From JACQKA01 sp964462785 (GTDB lineage: Bacteria > Patescibacteriota > Minisyncoccia > Phycocordibacterales > UBA2100): a DNA stretch of 28,883 bases. The DNA lies in contig CAYWZA010000013.1 of the NCBI GenBank assembly GCA_964462785.1, positions 1 through 28,883 on the forward strand. Reading direction: 5' to 3'. Numbering within the stretch: the stretch's first letter is position 1; each line of letters opens with the position of its first letter. This document shows positions 21,631 to 28,820 of the stretch, piece after piece. The notes under the pieces are model-generated. The model had not been told where the DNA came from, made no database searches, and saw only the letters and a program-made list of their open reading frames with translations. Position numbers and translations under genes: made by a program.

Positions 21631-21636
21631 ATTATA
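21631..21636 (-). promoter_or_regulatory. -10 box of dprA, leaderless type
   Basis: A perfect TATAAT on the minus strand, 8 nt from the ATG, in an AT-rich divergent region shared with serS. No good -35 box is seen. Confidence 0.55.
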
Positions 21637-21690
21637 GTTATACTATATTCATGAATTCGTCATGCAGTTGGCGCTAAGCTGTACTTCACT

Positions 21691-22950
21691 ATGCTCGATA
21701 TAAAATTCATCCGTGAACATAAAGATATTATCGCGATCGGCGCGAAAAAGAAACACATCGATATCGATCTTGATGCGCTTATTGCCATAGACGACAAGCG
21801 CAAGGCGCTGCAGGCGAGCCTGGATGAAAAGCGCGCTGCGCAAAATGCGGCAAGTGAGAAGATAGCAAGCGCCGGTGCGGCAGAAAAGGCGACGCTCATC
21901 GCCGACATGCAGAAAATAAAAGACTCCATGAAGCAGCAGGATGAGGAACTGAAGCAGGTGATGGAGGAATGGCGTGCGCTCATGGTGCGCGTGCCGAATG
22001 TGCCCGATATGTCGGTGCCGGAAGGGGAATCAGATGCTGATAATCAGGAAGTGCGCACATGGGGCGATCTGCCGCAATTTGATTTCGAGCCCAAGAGCCA
22101 CTCCGAGCTCATGCTCATGCATGACATGGCAGATTTCGAGCGCGGTGCCAAAGTCGCGGGCTTTCGCGGATATTTTCTGAAGGGCGATGGCGCGCGTCTC
22201 GTCTGGGCGCTTGAACGTTTTGTTATAGATCATTTTGCACAAAAAGATTTTACGCCGATGATCGTGCCTTCGATGGTGCGTCGCGAGCCATTCATGGGCA
22301 CCGGCTATTTGCCCCAAAGCGAAGAGGATTTATATAAAACGCAGGACGGCGATTATCTTGCCGGCACTGCCGAAGTGGCGACGATGGGCTACTACATGGA
22401 CGAAGTCGTTGATAAAAAGGATCTGCCAATAAAATATTTCGCATTCTCACCGTGCTTTCGCCGCGAGGCGGGAAGTCACGGCAAAGACACGAAGGGCGTA
22501 TTCCGCATCCATGAATTCCAAAAATTTGAGCAGGTTGTTCTGTGCGAAGCGAGTCACGAGGAGTCGGTGAAATTTCACGAGGAGCTGACGGCAAACTCCG
22601 AAGAGCTGCTCCAAAAGCTCAACATCCCGTATCATGTCGTCGTCAACTGCGGCGCGGATTTGGGGCTTGGGCAGGTAAAAAAATACGACATCGAAGCGTG
22701 GATGCCTTCTGAGAAAAAATATCGCGAGACGCACTCGTCTTCGTATTTTCATGACTTCCAGACGCGCCGACTCAATATTCGTTATCGCGACACCGACGGC
22801 AATCTAAAATTCGTTCACTCGCTCAACAACACGGCACTCGCAACGCCGCGCGTCCTTTGCCAAATTGTCGAGAACTACCAGCAAAAGGACGGCTCGATAT
22901 CGATTCCGGAGGCACTCCGGGGCTACATGGGCAAAGATGCAATCTCATAG
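21691..22950 (+). CDS. serS: Seryl-tRNA synthetase
   Basis: SerS charges tRNA-Ser. The 419-residue protein starts with a long coiled-coil tRNA-binding arm (about 30-100, rich in Lys, Glu and Ala) and continues into the class II core. Motif 2 is seen as CFRREAGSHGKDTKGVFRIHEFQKFEQ and motif 3 as NNTALATPRVLCQIVENYQ. The end, PEALRGYMGKDAI, is typical. The upstream region is AT-rich; TGTACT (21680-21685) ends 5 nt before the ATG and is a weak leaderless-type candidate. No Shine-Dalgarno is clear. The 3' end overlaps ftsQ by 14 bp. Confidence 0.97.
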   Translation: MLDIKFIREHKDIIAIGAKKKHIDIDLDALIAIDDKRKALQASLDEKRAAQNAASEKIASAGAAEKATLIADMQKIKDSMKQQDEELKQVMEEWRALMVRVPNVPDMSVPEGESDADNQEVRTWGDLPQFDFEPKSHSELMLMHDMADFERGAKVAGFRGYFLKGDGARLVWALERFVIDHFAQKDFTPMIVPSMVRREPFMGTGYLPQSEEDLYKTQDGDYLAGTAEVATMGYYMDEVVDKKDLPIKYFAFSPCFRREAGSHGKDTKGVFRIHEFQKFEQVVLCEASHEESVKFHEELTANSEELLQKLNIPYHVVVNCGADLGLGQVKKYDIEAWMPSEKKYRETHSSSYFHDFQTRRLNIRYRDTDGNLKFVHSLNNTALATPRVLCQIVENYQQKDGSISIPEALRGYMGKDAIS

Positions 22951-23845
22951 ATATCACGATATAAAAGTGCATAAAGGGCAGGCAAAAAAGCGAAAGAGTG
23001 CCGATGGCATTTGGCGCGCCCGCACGTACGGTTTTTCTTCGCGGGGTGGGGAAGAGCGCTTGCGTACGCGCCTGCGGCGCGTACGCGTCATTTCGCTTTC
23101 TGCGGGGGCGCTGCTCGCACTCGTGGCTTTTGGGAGTGTCGCGTTTGCTTCATACCAGCCGCGCTTACAGATAGCGCATATGGATGTGCGGGGTGAACAA
23201 GCTCTCTCTGAGCAGGCGCTTTTGGCATCCGCGCACTCCGCGATCGAGAGCAGCAAGGGCGTTTTGTTCTCCGAAAAGAGCATGCTATTTTTCCCGCGCG
23301 CAGCGATGGAAGAGCGCATCAATAATGATTTTCCGCGCGTTGCGAGCGCTGTGGTGTCTGTCGATTCGTACGATGGTCAAAGTGTCGCAATCGATATACA
23401 GGAGCGCAATCCTTTTGCGCGTTGGTGTGACACTCACGATGAGTGCTATCTGCTTGATACGGACGGGTATGTCTTTGCGCCATACGCGGGTGAGACGCTG
23501 GTACGTGATGAAATATTTTCGGGCGGGATGCCCTCCGGGGATCCGGTTGGTAGGCGCTATCTTGATGCATATTTTAAGCGCGTCATGCGTACGGTTGAGG
23601 GTATTGAGCTTGCACATCGCAGTGTCACTGCGGTGCGCGTCATTAATGATCAGGAGTATCACCTGACGCTTGCCGAAGGCACCGTGCTCTATGTGCGTTT
23701 TTCAGATGATCCTGAGTCCATTTTTGAAAATCTTAATGCCATTCTTACTTCCGAAGTGCTTGCGGAGAGGTTGAGCGAAGTTGCGTACATTGATCTGCGT
23801 TTTGACGGGCGCGCGTATTATAAATTCAAAGCCATCGACAATTAA
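22937..23845 (+). CDS. ftsQ: FtsQ/DivIB-like cell division protein
   Basis: The 302-residue protein has a basic N-terminal cytoplasmic part, one membrane segment (about 50-72) and then an external domain beginning with a POTRA-like strand (LQIAHMDVRGEQALSEQALL, about 77-96). This is the layout of FtsQ, which bridges early and late division proteins. Later it has CDTHDECYLLDTDGYVF, resembling the beta domain of the family with an added Cys pair. I start it at ATG 22937, overlapping serS by 14 bp, since a longer start would be buried in serS. It is separated from ftsAZ, unlike the usual division cluster. Confidence 0.82.
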   Translation: MQSHRYHDIKVHKGQAKKRKSADGIWRARTYGFSSRGGEERLRTRLRRVRVISLSAGALLALVAFGSVAFASYQPRLQIAHMDVRGEQALSEQALLASAHSAIESSKGVLFSEKSMLFFPRAAMEERINNDFPRVASAVVSVDSYDGQSVAIDIQERNPFARWCDTHDECYLLDTDGYVFAPYAGETLVRDEIFSGGMPSGDPVGRRYLDAYFKRVMRTVEGIELAHRSVTAVRVINDQEYHLTLAEGTVLYVRFSDDPESIFENLNAILTSEVLAERLSEVAYIDLRFDGRAYYKFKAIDN

Positions 23846-23870
23846 GTCCTACGCATAGGCTCGAAAAGAA

Positions 23871-23893
23871 AAAAGAGGCAGTATGCCTCTTTT
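23871..23893. terminator. Bidirectional terminator after ftsQ
   Basis: AAAAGAGGCA (23871-23880), GTA loop and TGCCTCTTTT (23884-23893) form a 10-bp stem with flanking A and T runs. It ends ftsQ and the opposing small gene, whose stop touches the stem. Confidence 0.85.
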
Positions 23894-24207
23894 TAACCAG
23901 TGCCTTTGAGTACCAGAAGCTGGCTTTCAGCAACTGATGCTGCCGGAAGGTCGGCGAAAAGATTGAGGATGAATTCGAGATCGCGTTCGTCTTTCGACGT
24001 GGCGAGCTGTAATGCAAGTTTCTGCAGTATCTTATCAGTCGCAGGGCAATCCCGCGGGTATGCTATTGCGAGCATGGCGACCTTGAGTGCAATGCACATA
24101 CAGTCGTCTTTGATTGTGCACACATTTAAATGCTCGAGGTGCTTCTTAACAATTTCGCGGCGTCTTTTTCTGCGTTCGCTCCATGTCAGGTCGTTCCACG
24201 CGTCCAT
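23893..24207 (-). CDS. Small unknown helical protein, 104 residues
   Basis: I start this protein at ATG 24207, with Shine-Dalgarno GGGAGG six nt upstream, not at the longer frame that runs through a terminator. It is mainly helical, with a basic segment ERRKRRREIVKKHLEHL near the N-terminus, two Cys (VCTIKDDC) in the middle and an acidic C-terminal half resembling alpha-helical repeats (DKILQKLALQLATSKDERDLEFILNLF). No family is recognised. It has its own promoter and terminator downstream of guaB. Confidence 0.7.
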   Translation of the reverse strand: MDAWNDLTWSERRKRRREIVKKHLEHLNVCTIKDDCMCIALKVAMLAIAYPRDCPATDKILQKLALQLATSKDERDLEFILNLFADLPAASVAESQLLVLKGTG

Positions 24208-24236
24208 GACCATCCTCCCATCTCTTTTCTTTCTTA

Positions 24237-24264
24237 ACTGTATGCGCGACCACAATGTCTGCAA
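24237..24264 (-). promoter_or_regulatory. Promoter of the 104-residue gene
   Basis: TTGCAG (24259-24264) and TACAGT (24237-24242) on the minus strand are 16 bp apart; leader about 25 nt with Shine-Dalgarno. Confidence 0.55.
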
Positions 24265-24279
24265 TGGTATAAAAAGAAT

Positions 24280-24315
24280 AACCGCGCGCCTTGTTGAAAA
24301 CAAAGGCGCGCGGTT
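24280..24315 (-). terminator. Terminator of guaB
   Basis: AACCGCGCGCCTT (24280-24292) and AAGGCGCGCGGTT (24303-24315) form a 13-bp perfect stem. A T-rich tail follows on the minus strand (complement of 24271-24279). Confidence 0.85.
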
Positions 24316-24342
24316 TTGTTTGTGCGATATCAATCAGATCTG

Positions 24343-25845
24343 TCAACTACGCCGATAGTTTGGCGCGTCGGCGGTGATCATGATGCCGTGCGGGTGTGCT
24401 GCTTGTATGCCCGCCTGTGTGACGCGTTCGAATTCGGCGAATCGCATCAATGCGGGAATATCTTTCGCCCCCACATATCTCATGCCTGCCTGCAACCCGC
24501 CTACGAGCTGGTGCATGACACCGGCAAGTGACCCTGCATACGCAACCATTCCTTCAACACCTTCGGGGACCGCTTTTTCAATGGACACATTGCCTTGCCC
24601 GTATCGTTCGCGGCTTGATCGGCTATGCATTGCAGCAAGCGAACCCATACCGCGATATTTGCGCATGCGATTTCCGTTAACCATGACCATTTCGCTTGGG
24701 GCCTCGTCGCAGCCTGCAAACGAGCTCCCCAACATTACGCAGTGAGCACCGGCGCCAATCGCTTTGGTGATCTGACCGGACTCGCGTATGCCACCATCGC
24801 CGCATACAGGTACATCTCTCGAGCGCACTGCTCGTGCGCATGCGTGTATGGCGGTAAGCTGGCATCGTCCTGCACCAGAGACAATTTGTGTGGTGCAAAT
24901 AGAACCAGGACCCTGCCCAACTTTAATACCGTCAGCGCCCGCATCAGCAAGTCGCAATGCGGCATCGGCGCGGGAAATATTGCCCGCCACCACATCACAC
25001 GAGAGCGACATGCTCTTAAGCATACGTATGGTGTCGATCACAGCCTTGCTATCACCATGCGCGGTATCGATGACAACCACATCAATGTCGTCGGGGAATG
25101 CCTCAATATATTTGAGAGCATTTTCACCAACGCCAATTGCAGCGCCGACGCGAAGGCGACCTTTTGCATCCAGATTATAGGTAGAATTTCCACCGGACAC
25201 TAAGCGCTTCACGTCGGAAAAATCATACATTCCTGCCAGCTCTCCGTGCGCGCTCACTAATGGCAGTGCTTTTTTGCCCTTGGTGAGCATGATCACATAC
25301 GCCTCATTAAGCGGCGTGTCAGGCGGAGCGGTGATGAGCTCGGTGGTCATCACCTCGCCGACTTTTTTCGAGGGATCATCACAAAATTCGAAATCATCTT
25401 TTGTGAGAATCCCAGCAAGCCGCCCCTCTTCGTTAATGACGGGAAATTTGTGGAAGGTGAAGCCCTGTGCTCTGCGACGATTCAGCACTGCTTCAATTGT
25501 TTCCGTAGTGCGCGCAGTGATTGGTCGCTCGATCAGTCCGTTCAGATGGCGTTTTACAATGCGCACCTGCGCGCCCTGCTCTTTGGGAGTAAGGTTGCGG
25601 TGAATGATGCCGAGACCTCCGGCTTTTGCCATAGCAATTGCCATAGGCGCTTCAGTAACATTGTCCATTGCCGCGCTCACAATCGGCACCTTAAGTGGAA
25701 CATTCCGCGAAAAGCGAGATGCGGTGTCCGCATCAGCCGGCAGAAAGTCGCTATACGATGGGCATAATTTCACATCGTTAAATTCCAGCCCCAACGCAAG
25801 CTCTGCCATACGGTCAAAAAATGAATCACATGCATGTGTACCCAT
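24343..25845 (-). CDS. guaB: IMP dehydrogenase
   Basis: GuaB oxidises IMP to XMP with NAD, the entry to guanine nucleotides. The 500-residue protein has the TIM-barrel core with the active Cys317 in GQGPGSICTTQIVSG (consensus GIGPGSICTT, one Ile to Gln change). Two CBS domains lie at about 105-220, and YRGMGSLAAM precedes the C-terminus. Start at ATG 25845 with Shine-Dalgarno AAGGAG six nt upstream; the preceding GTG is in frame but closer to it. The leader of about 100 nt contains three successive hairpins and begins at a promoter (TTTACA-17-TAGAGT), so post-transcriptional control is likely. Confidence 0.97.
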   Translation of the reverse strand: MGTHACDSFFDRMAELALGLEFNDVKLCPSYSDFLPADADTASRFSRNVPLKVPIVSAAMDNVTEAPMAIAMAKAGGLGIIHRNLTPKEQGAQVRIVKRHLNGLIERPITARTTETIEAVLNRRRAQGFTFHKFPVINEEGRLAGILTKDDFEFCDDPSKKVGEVMTTELITAPPDTPLNEAYVIMLTKGKKALPLVSAHGELAGMYDFSDVKRLVSGGNSTYNLDAKGRLRVGAAIGVGENALKYIEAFPDDIDVVVIDTAHGDSKAVIDTIRMLKSMSLSCDVVAGNISRADAALRLADAGADGIKVGQGPGSICTTQIVSGAGRCQLTAIHACARAVRSRDVPVCGDGGIRESGQITKAIGAGAHCVMLGSSFAGCDEAPSEMVMVNGNRMRKYRGMGSLAAMHSRSSRERYGQGNVSIEKAVPEGVEGMVAYAGSLAGVMHQLVGGLQAGMRYVGAKDIPALMRFAEFERVTQAGIQAAHPHGIMITADAPNYRRS

Positions 25846-25861
25846 CACGTTCTCCTTATGC

Positions 25862-25940
25862 GAGTGTTTCTTTGGCGGAAACTCTCGGTGACTGCGTCAC
25901 CTTAAGATTTCTGCACAAATCGCCTTTATGGGGCGATTTG
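25862..25940 (-). promoter_or_regulatory. Three-hairpin 5' leader of guaB, candidate cis-regulatory RNA
   Basis: Read on the minus strand: hairpin 1 CAAATCGCC/GGCGATTTG (25916-25940, 9 bp); hairpin 2 GGTGAC/GTCACC (25887-25901, 6 bp, 3-nt loop); hairpin 3 GAG-GTTTC/GAAAC-CTC (25862-25886, 8 pairs with one A-A mismatch). The Shine-Dalgarno follows directly. No named riboswitch class is recognised. Confidence 0.55.
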
Positions 25941-25953
25941 ACACACTGGCAAC

Positions 25954-25982
25954 ACTCTAGTGTATTTTATTTTGCATGTAAA
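25954..25982 (-). promoter_or_regulatory. Promoter of guaB
   Basis: TTTACA (25977-25982) and TAGAGT (25954-25959) on the minus strand are 17 bp apart, directly after the terminator of the upstream operon. Confidence 0.6.
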
Positions 25983-25983
25983 G

Positions 25984-26014
25984 CAAAAACCCCCGACATG
26001 CATGCCGAGGGTTT
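25984..26014 (-). terminator. Terminator of the two-gene unknown operon
   Basis: On the minus strand AAACCCTCGGCATG pairs with CATGTCGGGGGTTT (two G-U pairs), followed by T's. On the plus strand the same pairs are mismatches, so it is directional. Confidence 0.8.
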
Positions 26015-26319
26015 CAGTCCGGTAAAATTTCCTGAATCGTATAGATGCAGGCGTTTGGCGGAGTGCTGATGCTTCGCAGTCTCACTTTCCGACCTTTAGC
26101 CCGTGATGCGTTTGGCGTGTTAATGACTATGATGTCGAAGCGTACTGGTCCCTTATACCAACGTGCGGGATTTTGCACCTCGACGCGCATGATATAGAGC
26201 AGGTGACCCAGTATTGACGAGTCTCGCTGAACGAGCAGGACCTTGTATGTGTACTCATGGATGTGTGAACAGTATCCAATCCAGGGATCGCGGTTTGGCA
26301 ATAAGTCACGTGATGTCAT
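26014..26319 (-). CDS. Unknown protein, second gene of operon, 101 residues
   Basis: I do not recognise this protein. It is predicted soluble and strand-rich (KVLLVQRDSS, YIMRVEVQNP, VRFDIIVINTP, RKVRLRSIST). The start ATG 26319 overlaps the TGA of the upstream gene (ATGA), so the two are translationally coupled. Both proteins contain a KVL-V-type strand followed by RV and a C-terminal ...I-TI-EI segment, and may be distant paralogues. The terminator begins at the stop codon. Confidence 0.7.
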   Translation of the reverse strand: MTSRDLLPNRDPWIGYCSHIHEYTYKVLLVQRDSSILGHLLYIMRVEVQNPARWYKGPVRFDIIVINTPNASRAKGRKVRLRSISTPPNACIYTIQEILPD

Positions 26320-26612
26320 TCGCGTACTGCCACATAGCTTACCGCCTGCCCGAATGTAATTTCAGTGATCGGAATAATCTGATCTTTACTGATGAGTGGA
26401 AACGGGTGGCTGGTTTGATCGATGAGCATAGACTCAGGTTGCGCATGCTTGTTGTGTGCAGGCACGACGCGGACAAGTACTTTCCGAATCGGGCGGCGCT
26501 CCTCCTCAATACTGACCACCAGATAAAAGCCAAGCCATCGTGAGACGATAGGCGTACGGCGTTTCTTTGATGGTGCGCGTTGTGCGGAATACTTGATCAA
26601 TGCGACGCTCAT
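26316..26612 (-). CDS. Unknown protein, first gene of operon, 98 residues
   Basis: I start it at ATG 26612, with Shine-Dalgarno AGGAG about 9 nt upstream; the longer frame adds a segment without support. The N-terminus is basic (KYSAQRAPSKKRRTP). A strand-rich middle follows (WLGFYLVVSIEEERRPIRK, VLVRVVPAH) and ends in IIPITEITFGQAVSYVAV. It shares a short overlap with the next gene and probably forms a complex with its product. No family recognised. Confidence 0.68.
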   Translation of the reverse strand: MSVALIKYSAQRAPSKKRRTPIVSRWLGFYLVVSIEEERRPIRKVLVRVVPAHNKHAQPESMLIDQTSHPFPLISKDQIIPITEITFGQAVSYVAVRE

Positions 26613-26695
26613 TACGCTTCTCTCCTGATCTCTTGTTTCTAAAAGAAAGTAAAACATAGATTGAAAGCTCATTCAATACATGGGAGAGTGTGCAC

Positions 26696-27643
26696 ATGGA
26701 GAATTTTTGGGAAACACTTTCAAAACCTTTGTTTGTGCTCGCACCGATGGAGGATATTACCGATGCGGCATTTCGTGAGCTCTTGGGCGCACAAGAGCAG
26801 AAGCCCGTGGTGTTCTATACGGAGTTCACTTCTGCCGACGGGCTTGCCCTCGCACCGAAAGAGGGAAGAGAGAAGCTGCTTAAGAAATTGCAGTACACAG
26901 AAGGCGAACGACCGATCGTTGCACAATTTTTCACTGCACATCCCGCGCACATGGAAAAAGCCGCGGCGCTTGCACAGGAGCTTGGCTTTGACGGCGTTGA
27001 TATCAACATGGGATGCCCTGATCGGGCGGTCGAGAAAGGCGGCTGCGGCGCAGCGCTTATCAAAAACCCCGCGCTCGCCCGTGACCTTATCCGCGCCGCG
27101 CGCGCTGGCGCGCCACAGCTGCCGATCTCTCTTAAAACGCGCATCGGCTATCTGACGGACGAGCTCGACACGTGGCTCCCCACTCTGCTCGCGGAGGAGC
27201 CTGCGGCAATCGCTATTCATGCACGCACACGCAAAGAGCTCTCTGAAGTGCCGGCGCATTGGGATGCGATTACGCGCGCCGTGCAAATGCGCAATGGAGC
27301 AGGGGTGAAGACGCTTATCATAGGCAATGGTGATGTGAAGACGTTGGGCGAGGCGCGCGAGCGCGTGCGGGAGACAGGGTGCGATGGCGTGATGATAGGG
27401 AGGGCGGCGATCGCGAATCCGTGGCTCTGGCGCGAGCGTGAGCCCGCACGCGATGAACGACTCGCGACACTCTTGCACCACGCCACGCTCGCTGAGAAAC
27501 ATGAAGGGCATCTGGTGGGAGGTGTGCGCAAGCACCTGAGCAAATATGCGACCGGTCTGCACGCGGCAAAAGAATTGCGCGTCAAAATTTCAAGTGCCGA
27601 GACGGTCAAGGACATTGTTGATTCCATCGAGGCGTTGCATTAG
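26696..27643 (+). CDS. dus: tRNA-dihydrouridine synthase
   Basis: Dus reduces uridines in the tRNA D-loop with FMN. The 315-residue TIM-barrel protein has LAPMEDITDAAFR (14-26), INMGCPDRAVEKGG (103-116), GGCGAALI (115-122), ISLKTRIGY and IHARTRKE, then IGNGDV and GVMIGRAAIANPWLW. The Cys in GGCGAAL or in GCPD could be the catalytic one; the subfamily cannot be fixed from this. Start ATG 26696 has Shine-Dalgarno GGGAGAG seven nt upstream; GTG 26690 is in frame but too close. Confidence 0.94.
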   Translation: MENFWETLSKPLFVLAPMEDITDAAFRELLGAQEQKPVVFYTEFTSADGLALAPKEGREKLLKKLQYTEGERPIVAQFFTAHPAHMEKAAALAQELGFDGVDINMGCPDRAVEKGGCGAALIKNPALARDLIRAARAGAPQLPISLKTRIGYLTDELDTWLPTLLAEEPAAIAIHARTRKELSEVPAHWDAITRAVQMRNGAGVKTLIIGNGDVKTLGEARERVRETGCDGVMIGRAAIANPWLWREREPARDERLATLLHHATLAEKHEGHLVGGVRKHLSKYATGLHAAKELRVKISSAETVKDIVDSIEALH

Positions 27644-27660
27644 CTCCTCGGCTCGGCAAT

Positions 27661-27715
27661 CAAAACATTTCGCTCCGCTTCATGTTTTGACTTGCGCTCG
27701 CCCTACGTCGCTAAT
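27661..27715 (+). promoter_or_regulatory. Palindrome and candidate promoter upstream of the Fic gene
   Basis: CAAAACAT (27661-27668) and ATGTTTTG (27682-27689) form an 8-bp inverted repeat whose right arm overlaps a -35 box TTGACT (27687-27692); GCTAAT (27710-27715) is 17 bp away. An operator for autoregulation is possible. Confidence 0.4.
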
Positions 27716-27747
27716 AAACTGCGGGCAGTGTAGTGAGGAAAAAACAC

Positions 27748-28311
27748 ATGACGCATCGGCGTACGCTCGAGCGCCATGTGCGCGAGAGTAATGCAATCGA
27801 GCACGTTTGGGCACAGCCAGGGGAGTTGCTGTATGACCGCCATCTGCAGGCGGCACAGCTCGTGCTTGCTCGAGCAAAGAAGGGCGCACTCACATCACCA
27901 GTAGAGATTCACAGCATGCTGCTCCCCGAACTTGGAGGGTATAGGCTTCGTGAAGTGGGAATTGGATCGCGTGTCATGCCTCCACATACGGATGTCCCAG
28001 CGCGTATGTGCGAATGGCACAGCGCATATGAAAGGTGGCACAGCGTACTTGATAAAAAATCCGCACCGCATTGGCGACAATGGGTGGAAGATCGCGCGTG
28101 GGTTCTTCATATGTGGCTCCTATGCATTCATCCGTTTGCAGATGGAAATGGGCGCACCTCGCGCCTCGTGTTGAATAGCTTTATACGGAGTGCGGGATTT
28201 CGATGGTTTATTGTCCCAGAAAAACACAAACAAGGATATTACGCTTGCATCCGCGAATTTGAAGAAAAGGTATTCTACAACTGGCATCCGCCCGCACAGT
28301 GGAAATACTAA
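27748..28311 (+). CDS. Fic family protein (probable AMP transferase)
   Basis: The 187-residue protein has the complete Fic active-site motif HPFADGNGRTSR (128-139), with catalytic His128 and the phosphate-binding GNGR. Near the N-terminus SNAIE (14-18) resembles the inhibitory alpha-inh motif of class II Fic proteins, whose Glu blocks ATP binding; the usual Gly/Asn after the Glu is His. Such enzymes move AMP from ATP to target proteins. No antitoxin gene is adjacent, consistent with built-in inhibition. Shine-Dalgarno GAGG lies 9 nt before ATG 27748. The target is unknown. Confidence 0.93.
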   Translation: MTHRRTLERHVRESNAIEHVWAQPGELLYDRHLQAAQLVLARAKKGALTSPVEIHSMLLPELGGYRLREVGIGSRVMPPHTDVPARMCEWHSAYERWHSVLDKKSAPHWRQWVEDRAWVLHMWLLCIHPFADGNGRTSRLVLNSFIRSAGFRWFIVPEKHKQGYYACIREFEEKVFYNWHPPAQWKY

Positions 28312-28349
28312 AACCCCGCGCCGATAATCTGGTGCGGGGTTCTTTTTTT
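28312..28349 (+). terminator. Terminator of the Fic gene
   Basis: AACCCCGCGCC (28312-28322) and GGTGCGGGGTT (28331-28341) pair with one G-T, followed by seven T (28343-28349). Confidence 0.88.
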
Positions 28350-28362
28350 AGGGGGACTAACT

Positions 28363-28743
28363 TTATGTGCCCCCGTTCTTTTTCTGCCACTCGAGGAATT
28401 CCTTCCGCGCGCGCCAGTCTAGATAGAGTTCCGGAATGCCGATGAGAACGATCCGGGTGATAATGGTACCAACCCAGATAGGGATGAGCATCGCTAGAGG
28501 GACTAGAGCGCTTTGGTACGCGATGCTGATGACCAGAACGAGGGTCAGCGTCGCCACTGCCTCTATGCAGCAGTATATGACCCCCCAGTCGTGGTGAGTC
28601 GCCCACACGACCTCATCTACTATGCTGAAAATATATGTCACCATAGCGATGGCGACGACGACAGCCGAAAGCCAGAACAACATCGGGTGGACGACCTCTT
28701 GCGTGGTCAGCCACACTACGAGTCCGTCGAGGAGTTCTTTCAT
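28363..28743 (-). CDS. Three-TM membrane protein, unknown
   Basis: The 126-residue protein has three hydrophobic segments (about 22-43, 54-76 and 80-103), flanked by a short N-terminal helix and a charged C-terminal tail (DWRARKEFLEWQKKNGG). I do not recognise the family. It is driven by a promoter with perfect consensus boxes and an approximately 40-nt leader with only a weak Shine-Dalgarno (GAGAG). It could be highly expressed. Confidence 0.72.
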   Translation of the reverse strand: MKELLDGLVVWLTTQEVVHPMLFWLSAVVVAIAMVTYIFSIVDEVVWATHHDWGVIYCCIEAVATLTLVLVISIAYQSALVPLAMLIPIWVGTIITRIVLIGIPELYLDWRARKEFLEWQKKNGGT

Positions 28744-28791
28744 GCCACACTCTCTTTCTATCTATGCCGGGACGATTCCCAGTCTGTATTC

Positions 28792-28820
28792 ATTATACGT
28801 CCAATATTTGCATCTGTCAA
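28792..28820 (-). promoter_or_regulatory. Perfect consensus promoter
   Basis: TTGACA (28815-28820) and TATAAT (28792-28797) on the minus strand are exactly 17 bp apart. This is the best sigma-70 promoter seen in the window. The remaining bases to the right end hold no visible gene. Confidence 0.85.

Noticed and set aside
24208..24333. N-terminal extension of the 104-residue gene
   Set aside because: It runs through the guaB terminator and its own promoter; the Shine-Dalgarno points to ATG 24207.
25986..26012. Possible CRISPR or repeat element with a CATGCATG core
   Set aside because: It occurs once and behaves as a minus-strand terminator.
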